A stretch of 64,000 bases of DNA from Asterias rubens (taxonomy: Eukaryota > Echinodermata > Asteroidea > Forcipulatida > Asteriidae): contig NC_047066.1 of assembly GCF_902459465.1 (NCBI RefSeq), positions 5,492,377-5,556,376 of the forward strand, read 5' to 3'. The notes under the pieces were generated by a model that saw only the letters and a list, made by a program, of their open reading frames with translations, was not told the origin of the DNA and made no database searches. The translations under genes and the position numbers were made by a program. Positions 22,401 to 33,317 of this stretch are shown here, one piece after another (positions within the stretch are counted from its first letter, which is position 1; every line of letters starts with the position of its first letter).

Positions 22401-24190
22401 TTATTTTTTTCAAGGTAGACCAATAAATGAGGATACAAATACATTTGTGATAAAATCAATCAAATAATTTAGGAACTCGATTTCGATGTTGGTAGATTTC
22501 GCTCCTGAACGGTTCAATTGATTTGTGCAATAGTTGTCATCGAATCGTTACCATGAAAACATCAGTCCTTGTGTAAATTACTTGAACATTTCCCCCAGAA
22601 AATGACGAATTTACGATAGCTTTAGTAAGTGATTGTTTTGTACGTTCATTATTGAACGCATTTATAGAAGCCTGGTGGAAATAAGAACACGATCAGGAAA
22701 CAAATTCTCTCACGTAGCAGAATTTCAGACTGAAATATTTATCGTCTCTATATAGGTACGCCAGGGCAAAATATTTCTCTAATTAATGAATGCATTTCTG
22801 AACATTCTCTCGCAAAGCAGATTTTCAGATTAAAATATTCATCACAAAAATGCGTCTACAGCCTGTGGTGGTTATAAAAGTAAATTGAAAAAGTTTTAGA
22901 CATCATCATCGTAGCTACGCCAGACCAAAAACAATTCCCTAAATTGATGCATTTCTGTTGTTATATTGTGCTATTAGCCTTCGTTATAATACAAGGCTAC
23001 ATCAGTGCGATTAAATGGCTTTTGCACGCAAATTGTATACTTGCATTCATCATCAGGGGTTCTTCGAAAACGACTAATTACCAATTAGTTTCCTTTTTAT
23101 GGAGCCATATTTCTTCGTGTCCTTCATTGTGAATTCACTAACAGTGGGTCTTTCGTACAATAAGCATTATAATAATTAGCCTAAATCACTCTGAATTAAT
23201 CAGAAGTGGGGCATGCGGACAAACATGGCGAATTTCCCGTTGTTGCACATGCTTGTGTATACGTCTTTGTTATGCCAGTTTGCGCGGTAACTTGTGACTA
23301 AAAGCAAGGCATTGTGCGGAATGTTATTCATTAATGTAGCGGGCAAGTTTGACGGCTACAGCTACGGCCAGATCACCGAGTCATCATGCGTTGATGTATG
23401 GGACGTCCTTAGCAACACACTTTTTTGGACAGTCACAGCCACAGCCGCTAATTCGGGTACAGCCTCACTGCGGCAGTACTTGACCATTAAAAATGCTGTT
23501 ATTGGGCATTCATCCCATACTTTTACATTTCCTCTTGTAAAAAGAATCACCCACCCCTAACATTATTTGAAGAGTTCCCGAGATTCAAAGCATGAGAAAT
23601 ACACCAAGCCCCTTATCGAACAAAGACAGGTAAAGATAGAGAGAGCCATACAAACTCAAAGTAATTGCAAACTTCTCCCTACAAAAAGTGAACATTTTAG
23701 TAGAGCCGAGCTCGTTTTTAGCCGGTAAATCCTGCCGTTGTTTTTGACTCTCTTTCGGCGGATGAAAACACTTGAACGACGCGCCTTGGGATAGAAAGCA
23801 AGGCTCCCACTAGACTGGTCCCCCTGTCCAGGGGCGTCGTTGAGACGTCAGATGTTCAGGCTAGGCTCTCATGCAGGCAGTGCCGAGTGCACATATAAAG
23901 TATGGATTGCACAGGGGAACGAGGATGGGGCATTGGCGGATCGGCAGAGGGAGAGCATTGACGTCATGATGACGTCAATGATAGAAAGCTAAATAAGTAT
24001 GGGATTGTTCATCCAGGCCCTGCGTGCACCAAATTGACATGTTTTTTTTGTATATATATATATTTACACCGGACGTTTGGAGTGGTTGTAAACACACACT
24101 GCTTCGTTGTTGGTATCATTGTCTATAGTTCGGCATACCTTTTGATGAGCTTTGGGTTCCCGATGTTGACAAAATACACCTAACGGCATA
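22400..24190. other. No gene identified
   Basis: Unique-looking A/T-rich DNA. An 88-codon open frame at 23294-23560 has no recognisable motif. See the CRE palindrome at 23956. Confidence 0.45.
23892..23980. promoter_or_regulatory. TATA-like box and paired CRE palindrome
   Basis: CATATAAAG at about 23892 is followed at 23956-23980 by a 25-bp perfect palindrome made of two TGACGTCA (CREB/ATF) sites around a central G. The combination resembles a cAMP-response promoter or enhancer, but no exon is evident nearby. Confidence 0.35.
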
Positions 24191-24196
24191 TCAACC

Positions 24197-24365
24197 GTCG
24201 ATTTCACAACTCCTCCTAACTTGTAGCATTAATCTTAGGACTTGGGACGAGTTAAATTCCGTATCCAAAGACGTTAGAATACATCGAAACCATTCTTAGT
24301 TAGAACGGGTTACTCGTCCAAATTCGAGATAGTGTTAACCCTATAGCGTTTCGTGAAATCGTCTG
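24197..24365. mobile_element. CWG-type MITE, GTCGATTTCAC family
   Basis: CCGTCGATTTCACAA to CGTGAAATCGTCTG with paired internal AGGACTTGGGACGAGTT / AACGGGTTACTCGTCC-like arms. It directly precedes the next element, with CAG between. Confidence 0.7.
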
Positions 24366-24368
24366 CAG

Positions 24369-24610
24369 GGCCCAGTTTCATAGAGCTGCTAAGCACAACA
24401 ATTTGCTTAGCATGAAATTTCTTCCTTGATAAAAACAGGTTTACCAACCAAATTTCCATGTGATTTTCAGGATAAGCAAACAAAAGCTGAATACCAGATA
24501 ACAAGCACTATGCAACAAATGAAAATTTGGCTGGTAATCCTGTTTTTATCTGGGAAGAAATTTCATGCTTAGCAATTTTTTGTGCTTAGCAGCTCTACAG
24601 AAACTGGGCC
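24369..24610. mobile_element. CWG-type MITE, GGCCCAATTTC family, full length
   Basis: GGCCCAGTTTCATAGAGCTG to complement ending AAACTGGGCC; CAG at 24366-24368 and 24611-24613. Long palindromic arms include TTGATAAAAACAGGTTTACC. Confidence 0.9.
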
Positions 24611-25315
24611 CAGGTCTGTGTTTTCAGTGAGTTCTATCTGACACCTTGACAAGAAGCCAGTCCTCCCAAAACGCACCCGCGCCCATTGACTCCCCGAGGT
24701 CATTACACTAATGGAGAAACAGCTTAATTAGTCATTAGAGGATTCATTTATCCGTACCATCATTAAGAATGTTAAAGCACATGACGCAATGTGTGATGAG
24801 ATGGTTGTGCCTTGTGATTAGGATTTTAAAAGGAAGCCATTTTCGGTCCCACAAAACACTTTTATAGATAAACTGAAAGGCCGCCAGGGCTAATGGGTAA
24901 TTGGCCTACCTCGAATCGATGGCATCGAGAAAGAACAGTATCCACACATAAATCATAACTACAACTGTTGCTGCAAGAAACTATATAGAAGCTTTCTGGA
25001 CACTGATTACTCTGATGTTGTCACGCATTCTCTCAGCAAAGGGCTGCTGTTTGGAATTGTAACTTCTCCTTTATAAGAGTTGCCCATGCACCGTCTAGCA
25101 CCGAAGTACCACAGGTTGTTGTTCTTAAGTGAAAACAAAATATTAAAAAAAAACCACTTAAATTTGCCTCTTGAAATACAACCGGCAGAATTACGGACCG
25201 CCATTTTGTGGAGGCAACAATGTATTCCACAAAACAGCGGACTGTGTTATTTCATGAAATTACACAAACAAAACACAAATTCAAGGATATTTTATGCGAG
25301 TCGTTAAAGCCTGCG

Positions 25316-25505
25316 GTTAAAGGCAGTGGGCACTATTGGTAATTACTCAAAATATTTATAAGCATAAAACCTTACTTGGTAACGTGTAATGGGGAGCTGT
25401 TGATAGTGTAAAACATTGTGAGAAATGGCTTCCTCTATAAGTAACGTACTTTTCTAGAAAGAAGTAATTTCTCAGTAAAATATTAAAAGACTTTAAGCAT
25501 ACAGG
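25316..25505 (+). mobile_element. Family A MITE, 3'-truncated
   Basis: TTAAAGGCAGTGGGCACTATT through the AAAGACTTTAAGC block, then unrelated sequence. Confidence 0.7.
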
Positions 25506-25837
25506 CCCGAGTATGATTTGCATTTGACCTCTCTCGATTGCAAGTTTTTCTGGACTGATTTATGGCGGGCCACCAGAATTTAGCTTGCCTTAATTCGAGA
25601 TAGAATTTCTCACAGGGACGTGACAAGCATGGGGGAAGTATGCCGATGTCATGGAGATGTACATTAGAAATAATTGCGTGGAGTTACATTATTTAACTGG
25701 TAGTTCGTGTAATGTGGAATTCGTTTCTTAGATGCACTGGACACATTATTACTAAAAATAATATATTGGCATACAATCTCACTTGGTAACGAGCAACGGA
25801 GAGCTTGCAAAAAAATAACGGCGCTCTAGAGTCATGT

Positions 25838-26555
25838 TTAAAGGCATTGGACAATAATGGTAATTACTAAAAATAATTGTTAGCATGAAAACTTACCTGG
25901 CAACGTACATAGGCCTACAATGGAGAGCTGTTGATGGTATAAAACTTGTGAGAAGCGGCTCCCTCTTTTGAGAGTTTCTCACTAAAATATTTGAAGCTGA
26001 GAAAGACTTCAGGACTTAAAGACACTGGGCACTATTGGTAATTACTCAAAATAATTATTAGCATAAAACCTTACGTGGAAGCGAGTATAATGGGGAGAGG
26101 TTGATAGTATGAAACATTGTGAGAAACGGCTCCCTCTGAAGTGCCATAGTTTTCGAGAAAGAATTAGATGCGAGGTCCCGAAATCAAACATCTGAAAGCA
26201 CACAACTTCATGTGACAAGGGTGTTTTTTCTTTCTTTATAATTTCCTCACTACAACGACCAGTAGAGCTCAAATTTTCACAGGTTTGTTATTTTATGCAT
26301 ATGTTGAGATACACCAAAAGAGAAGAGTGGTTTTTGACAATATTACCAATAGTGTCCAGTGTCTTTAAGCATTTCTCAGGTTTCTGAAAACACAGACACT
26401 TCATTTGTGCAACAAGGTTGTGTTTCCTTGCATTTGCGATTACTATCTTTTTTGTTTAAGCCCAAGTTTTCACAGATTTGTTATTTTATGCAATTGGGAT
26501 ACACCAAGTGAGAATACTGGTCTTTGGCAATTACCAAAGGTGTCCAGTGTCTTTT
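25838..26555 (+). mobile_element. Family A MITE split by another family A MITE
   Basis: The 5' half 25838-26015 and 3' half 26369-26555 make one copy. A younger copy (26016-26368) interrupts it exactly at an internal TTAA. Confidence 0.82.
26016..26368 (+). mobile_element. Family A MITE, nested in family A
   Basis: TTAAAGACACTGGGCACTATT to GTGTCCAGTGTCTTTAA. The TTAA at each end is the expected target duplication of a site inside the host copy. Confidence 0.87.
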
Positions 26556-26769
26556 TGAGATTGGGAACATTGCCCCCCCCCCCGCCCACCCCAACCCCGG
26601 ACTGGTATTTTGTTCTGTATTGCCAAAATTGCCAATGTCGTAATGCTTTTCAATTTTGTTTATATTTTTTTTTAACCTATTCAACTCAGTTCAATTCCAT
26701 TCACTTAATTATTCCTAATGAGAAATTCATTTCGGCCTTAACGTAAATTTTTACGAAAATTACATACAG

Positions 26770-27110
26770 TTAAAGACATTGGACACTATTGGTAATTGTC
26801 AAAGACCAGTCTTCTCACTTTGTGTATCTCAACATATGCATAAAATAAAAAGCCTGTGAAAATTTGAGCTGAATCGTCGAAGTTGCGAGATAAAAATGAA
26901 AGAAAGAAAAAACAACCTTGTCACACGAAATTGTGTGCTTTCAGATGCTTGATTTCGAGACCTCAAACTCTTAAAATCAAATTCGTGAAAAATTACTGCT
27001 TTCTCGAAAACAACGTAACTTCAGAGGGAGCCGTTTCTCACAATGTTTTATACTATCAATCTCTCCCCATTACTCGTCACAAAGTAAGGTTTTAGGCTAA
27101 TAACTATTTT
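26770..27110 (-). mobile_element. Family A MITE, truncated at the right
   Basis: TTAAAGACATTGGACACTATT, then reverse-order blocks to the CTCGTCACAAAGTAAGG segment. Confidence 0.78.
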
Positions 27111-27372
27111 TTGTATTTATTCAGTACAAAAAGCACTACAACCCTCCAAAAAAGAGAATCCTTGAACAAAAATGGGAACAAAAATTGAGGCAATTTAGCA
27201 ACAAAAAACTCCAGGGGTCGGTCGGTGAAACACAGCAGCAGCTCGTCGATTAATGACTCCCGATCTATGAAATCCGAGATCCGGATATTTGTTCCTTCTC
27301 ATTTATCACACTTTCATCTCTGAGTATCCTAGCTGCAGATAATGGCCGCAGTGCCCCCCCCCCCCCCCCCCC

Positions 27373-27453
27373 ACCCCAAGCTTCTGAGACTCTTGCTGAC
27401 TGTTGGCCATGACATACTCCCCGTATAAGTCAGTGAAGAGTCTGGAGTGTTTG
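27373..27453 (-). CDS. Possible coding exon, unrecognised
   Basis: The minus strand has a TTTTGTCTTCAG acceptor (AG at 27455-27454) and then an open stretch reading KHSRLFTDLYGEYVMANSQQ followed by ESQKLG. It runs into a G-rich homopolymer (C-run 27354-27372 on the plus strand), where the donor would have to be. A second coding-like minus stretch at 27130-27285 includes SLIDELLLCFTDRPLEFF. Together they could be remnants of a gene or an element protein. No homology recognised. Confidence 0.2.
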
Positions 27454-28485
27454 CTGAAGACAAAATAATATTGAGGAGCTCGAGAGAGGTGAACTGCTTT
27501 TAGGGCTGATATCAACTTATCGGTAGCTTAGGTGATTATGGCAGTTGTTTTTTGCACAATACGGCATAATTCATTCAAAATGGCTAGTGATTTTTTTTAT
27601 TTATAAAAAAGACATCATCAACTATACAGACATTTCTATTTGCATGAGGGTGTGCGTGTGTGTATGGAGAGAGGAGGGGGGGGGGGGTCACGGAATAATT
27701 AATTGGAAGGCTTTGTACCAATTTTGGTTACTTTTCATTTTAGGCTCACAGTGGTCACCTTTTTGTCATTTATTTTAGAGACAACCATTTCATGTTCACT
27801 GCGGCAAATTGTAAAAATCAGACACTAAAAAGTAGCTGTGTAATTAAGCCTCGGTGTAGAGAAGCAAGCATGCATGGGTAACTTTAACTGCATTAAACAA
27901 AATCGTGTGAGGTAAATCAAATAAATAATGGGTGAACGTGCTTTTATTTCATTTCAACTTGCTGTACAACTTGTTAAAAAGGGAGCAAACGACGCTGTTC
28001 CAACTAAAGAATCAAATATAATTCAAAATCGAAAATGGAAGTCACTGGTAAACGTGCCACAACGTAAACCACAGTGGAACCGCACTGTGCTTTGTCACTG
28101 TCAGCCTATTCTATGATAAAATTATGCGTTTGATAATCAAAATGGCGCCTAAAAAGTCGATCGATAAAGCGCGCAGTATGAGACTTCGTTGAACTATGCA
28201 GTCCAGACTTTGGGTAATAATTACCCTTGACTTTACTTTTCACGAAGCATGAACCCTAATTATCTCACTGTTTTCGAGTGACTTGCTGTGGAGAATTTGA
28301 AGGGAAAACAAAACTGACAGTGGGTGACGCAGATGGACTTTTAACGCCAATAGCAAACTTGGAATTATCCGAAATGGAGGGGTGAGGTCTGTCTCCTTAA
28401 TGCAGCGGCTCCAACAGAGGTGTTGCTCACCATACCAGCGTAGTCATGACGCTGAGATTCCGTAGTTGCCCTGCAAGCCGTAGTT

Positions 28486-28549
28486 CTCCCATCGATCATG
28501 GCTGAAAAAAGATATCCTCCCATCGATCCTGGCTGTAATGAGATATCAT
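28486..28549. repeat. Two-unit 32-bp tandem repeat
   Basis: CTCCCATCGATCATGGCTG and then AAAAAAGATATC is repeated immediately with three changes. Confidence 0.7.
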
Positions 28550-28645
28550 AGAGCGAGTAGCATTTACACGTAATACCCGGGACAAATTTCGTAGCGCTGC
28601 TTCACGGTTAGCAGTGTTCGTACTTTAGCAGAGCAATTAATGTGA

Positions 28646-29044
28646 TTAAAGGCACTACACTATTGGTAATTACTCAAAATAGTTGTTAGCATAAAAAAGT
28701 TACTTGGTAACAAGCAATGGGGAGCTGTTGATAGTATAAAACATTGTGGGAAAAGGCTCCCTCTGATGGACCGTAGTTTTTGAGAAAGAAGTAATTTCTC
28801 ACTAAAATATTTGAATTGAGTTTGAGTTCTAGACCACAGCTGAGGTATCAAAATCAAGAATCTGAAAGCACACAACTTGTATTACAAGGGTGTTACAAGG
28901 GTGTGTTTTTCTTCCATTATTCTCACGCAACTTCGACCAAGATTGAGCTCAAACGTTCACAGGTTTGTTATTATGCATATGTTGAGATACACCAAGTGAG
29001 AAAACTGGTCTTTGACAACTACCAAGGGTGTTCAGTGCCGTTAA
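28646..29044 (+). mobile_element. Family A MITE, full length
   Basis: TTAAAGGCACTACACTATTGG to GTTCAGTGCCGTTAA with all usual blocks. Confidence 0.82.
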
Positions 29045-31300
29045 CAGAAGAATGCCAGTGTTTGATGTTTGTAAAGATGCCTAATATAATGTGTGATGTT
29101 TGTAACTGTTATGTCCCTTTATTATACATCTGCGTTATTCAAGTATACGTTTGCGCGGCACACGCAAAATAATGAACAACTTCTTGAAGCAAAAACAAAG
29201 TATAAGGGCATATTAAAAAATATCATAACGCAAGCAAGAGTACACTGTCTCAAATTAAATTATATTAAAAGAAAAAAAATCACTGAAGGGTGGTGACCTG
29301 GCCCAAATACACGGCAGAATCAAATTATCAAAATGTGGATCAGAAGTTTCTATGGAATTCCAGCTGCAGTCATCCGCAGTCATCAACTTTTCCCTTTCAT
29401 TTGCCGCAGGCAAACAAACCTCGAAATCACGGAGTGCCCAATATTAGTTTCTGGATCAAATCATCACTCTTCAATTTGAATTCCGCCATGAATGTTATAA
29501 AGCTCTAACAACCGCACGCTATCAAGGGGGAGGGAGAGAGGGAATGGGAACGAGGGGGTGTTCTTGTTTATAGGTCGCAATGACAGACATAGCCTGATTA
29601 GGTTTTTGATATCACAAATGTGTAAAAACATTCCCGTAGACAAAGGTATTTGTAATGTACTGAATGGTTTTGTACAAAAACGGGAGGAACGGTATCCGCA
29701 AGTTTTACTAAAACATAGCTTTGTAACGGCGATGTTTAAAGCCCAATAGTATGGATATTAGGGAGTAATAGTATAACTTGTAAACTTGCGAATAAACAAA
29801 CCTGTGTGAATCTCTTTTGGGCTCTGAAAATCACGGAAGTGTATACCACCACATGAATAATTGTTTTATCTATAAACGTATTGTGTACGTACACACGATA
29901 AGTCCTTAATTTGTACATCCCATTCATTTCTAATCCAAAGCTTTTTGAAGCAAAAACCAAGTAGAAAAAGAATAAGGCGTATTTAAAAATACCTTACAAC
30001 GCAAGATACGCAAGCAAGACACTGACTGACAAAGGTCAGAATTCAGCTAACAAGAATGACTCTCTAAAACTTTGCGACAGTTTCCTCTCACCGTGGCAGT
30101 TTTCCAGAGGCAAACATTTCTCATGAAGACCAGTTAAATTGCCGCCCCCCCCCACCCCACCCTTTCCCAGCCATCATCACCAGTCAATGGATTATCCCTA
30201 TAAATAAGCTCAATATAAATTGAGTTATAATACTGCGTTTTCAACTGAGCCTATTATAATTATTTCCAATAAAAGTTCTTGCCGTTTTTGGACACTTGAG
30301 ACTGGACTTTCAACCAAGTATTAAAACAGATAATGAAATCACGTTGTTGGCGGCATTTATGATGATAAAGTAGACCGTATCCACGGCCCGGGGACGTGGG
30401 GAGAGATATTTGATTCTGAGACCCTTACATTAAATGGATTTTAAAATAGTATTAATAATTATACAAAGTTGATAAATTGATAATAACCCTTTGGCCAAAA
30501 TGAGGAAAATTACTTTGATACTGATGACTCCTCGAAAAAAAAAAATCAAATTTGCAAACGGGTCACTTTAGCAGGACAATACAAAGTCAATAGAAGGCCA
30601 ACATAAGGTCAATGCAAGGTCAAAACAATGGGGGAAGTTAAGGCAAAGCGAGAACACATTTTTTACAGACAGAAAAATAATAAATATAGATTGTACTTAT
30701 GTTTGTATATTAATTATTTGTATAATTTCAGGCAAATCAAACCTTCTTTACCCCACCCCAACCCCTTAACCACAGAGTCCCCAAGCCCCAAGACCATGGG
30801 TACGCCACTCTTTCACTCAGTATGACCAACAAAAGATTATTTGTTCATCTAAAGAATCGATTGATGTTTTGGTCGTGGGTTCGAATCACACTGAGTAATA
30901 TGCCTGCTATTTTTTGTGTACAGTGCTTTACACACTTCAGTGTACGTGTATAGGCAAAACAAAGTAATATTCACTTTCCCCTAAATGCAAATGTATCGTC
31001 TATTATTTGGTTATCAAATAATAAACCACAAGGGAAACTATTATTTTGGTGTGGTTATGTATTATGCAGTGGTTACCAACGAGCTTTGTTTTCCTGGCGA
31101 TTCTTTTTCATGAAATAGTTCTTGACATAAATAGGTTAATATGTATTTGCCAAGAGGAGTGAATAAGAGGAGTGTGTGGACGAAATCACGGTGAGGTATA
31201 GATCTCCTCAAAAGATCATCATTGATTCGCGAGATAAGACCATCGGGTAACTATAACCTTGTACGATAGCATCGTATTGCTCCGTACGTGCTCGGGTGTC
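29045..31300. other. No gene identified
   Basis: Only short unsupported frames. AGTCATCCGCAGTCATC is a small local repeat near 29368. A C-rich tract lies at 30145-30155 and a SINE-1 copy at 30862. Confidence 0.45.
30862..31015 (+). mobile_element. SINE-1 copy
   Basis: B-box-like GTGGGTTCGAATCACAC, body AGTGTACGTGTATAGG and tail CCCCTAAATGCAAATG. Confidence 0.65.
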
Positions 31301-31301
31301 C

Positions 31302-31676
31302 TTAAAGGCAATGGACACTATTTGTAATTACTCAAAATAATGTTTAGCATAAAAACGTACTTGGTATAGAGCAATGGAGAGCTGTTGATAGTATAAAACA
31401 TTATTGGGAACGGCTCCCTCTGATAATGTAGTTTTTGAGAAAGAGGTCATTTATCCCTCAATTAATTAAAGACTTAAGGCCTGAAGCCCTTTTAGGCATC
31501 TGCATTGGAAGCCACAAATTTGTCTCAACAAGGGTGTTTTCTCTTTCATTATTCTCTTGCAACTTCGACGACCAATTGAGTCAAATTTTCACAGATTTAC
31601 AATTTTATGTATATGCTGAGAACCAAGTGAGAATACTGGTCTTTGACAATATTACAAGAGGTGTCAGCCCCTTTAA
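31302..31676 (+). mobile_element. Family A MITE
   Basis: TTAAAGGCAATGGACACTATT to GTGTCAGCCCCTTTAA; standard blocks with small deletions. Confidence 0.8.
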
Positions 31677-32588
31677 GAAGGTAGGCCTAGATATTGGTAT
31701 GGTTGTGTGCCCCCGACAGATGCTCTGCCTATGGGAATCACAGATTAATCACATCGTTGGCTTGTTTCACCAAATTAATGTTAGTAGGTAAGGGAAGAAG
31801 GGCCCTTTCTCTTGGTTTCATGTGAGATGAAGAAATGATATGCTTTAGGGTCGTCTAAGCTCATGGCAAATTGAGACACCAGCTGGTGATGGATGTAGAT
31901 TGCTTCTTGGGTTTTTTTTCTTTGGTGCGCTGCCACCTTGTTTTATTTTCAAATTTGTGTACGATTATGGGGCATGGTGAATCCCCTATAGTGTTTTATT
32001 CCCGTTGTGTGCTTGGAATCTCCGGAGAGGAGTTTGGGCGGGGTGACTTTGGGGAAAATGCTGTGCATGTGAAAGCATAGAGAAAAGACCCGCTGAACAT
32101 TTGGGATTCGGGATATCCTCGGCCCAGATGGCCCGATGTTCATGCTCTTAAAATAAAATGGCGCCCGACATCGATGAGCTACAGGTCACCATTTAATAGA
32201 CCAAACAGTTTAGACTGGACGGCTCTTCTGTAAACATTTCTATTGTTAGAGGTAAGACTAGTAAGGACCGACGGAGATAAAAGTGCTAGGTCGGGCATTT
32301 TTAACACGGAAAGTTTTAAAGCTGGAGTACGGACAATGTCACCATGGTCAAGACTGCTGGACTTGCAATCACGAGGTTGTGTTTTTTGTTTTTTTTTACA
32401 AATATTGGAAAGTTTCCGTATCCTGCCACCACTTTTTCATTCGTTAAGACGCTCTGAAATTAGATAGTACTGGTATCTTAAATACTAACATGAGAAATTC
32501 CTTTTTGAAAACAAAACAAATCTTATCTAAAAAAGGGACTCAGTTTACTTTATTTATCCAGAATTTTTTTTATTGTTGTTAAGAAGTA

Positions 32589-32612
32589 AAAAAAAAAAAA
32601 AAAAAAAAAAAA
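32589..32612. repeat. Poly(A) tract
   Basis: Uninterrupted run of about 24 A. It could be the tail of a retroposed sequence, but no source is recognisable upstream. Confidence 0.8.
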
Positions 32613-33026
32613 ACAAGGCATGTAAATGAGAAGAATAGCAAATCTCTTTGGAGAAAACAACAAGTCAAAAAAAAACAGAATAAAATAGAATCTAGATTTT
32701 AGTTCAGGTTTATGGGATTTGAAGCATTGCGGGCTGAGAAGTCAATATATATTTGGTTTGCCATAACTGCCATAACACCCATAACACCATGTGTTTATCT
32801 ATCTACTTGCCAGGTAGAGTTGTTTTTTAGAGAAGTGTCTTGCTATTTATACCGCGCAGTAAATTTTTCGGGAGACTTCCCAGTTCTGAAAAGAAATGTC
32901 CTGCCTTTTAACTACTACCTGGGCGGAAGGTGGAAAATTGGCCGGGACTACTACTTTAGCGTGGAGGATCAATATTAACTGCACTATCACTAGTAAATTA
33001 TGAACTGCTATGTAACAGGTAGGCGT

Positions 33027-33150
33027 GTTGTTGACGAGCCATCAAACACACTAGACCCAAGCTCTAGTGTTTCTGAGTGTGTGTTCGAGTCCTGGTCTTG
33101 ACACTTGTGTTCTTAAGCAAGACACTTAAACCATTATTGCTTTAAAAAAA
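33027..33150 (+). mobile_element. SINE-2 fragment
   Basis: GTGTTCGAGTCCTGGTCTTG (B-box-like) followed by ACACTTGTGTTCTTAAGCAAG, the SINE-2 body signature. Confidence 0.55.
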
Positions 33151-33183
33151 TTAATAACACCGAATTGCATGTAATTACAACAG

Positions 33184-33257
33184 TTACAGGCATTGAACAC
33201 TATTGGTAATTATTCAAAATAATTTGACAATTACAAAAGGTGTCCAGTGCCTTTAAC
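33184..33257 (+). mobile_element. Family A deletion derivative, about 74 bp
   Basis: Only the two ends remain: TTACAGGCATTGAACACTATT joined to TTTGACAATTAC and GTGTCCAGTGCCTTTAA. The entire interior is missing. Confidence 0.8.
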
Positions 33258-33317
33258 CATACTCTCAGTTACCGGAATTAAATCTAAGGCACGGAGAGTC
33301 CGGGCTTAATCCACCAA

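Noticed and set aside
23294..23560. 88-codon open frame as a gene
   Set aside because: No homology, no splice sites or start context; a minus-strand frame of similar length overlaps it.
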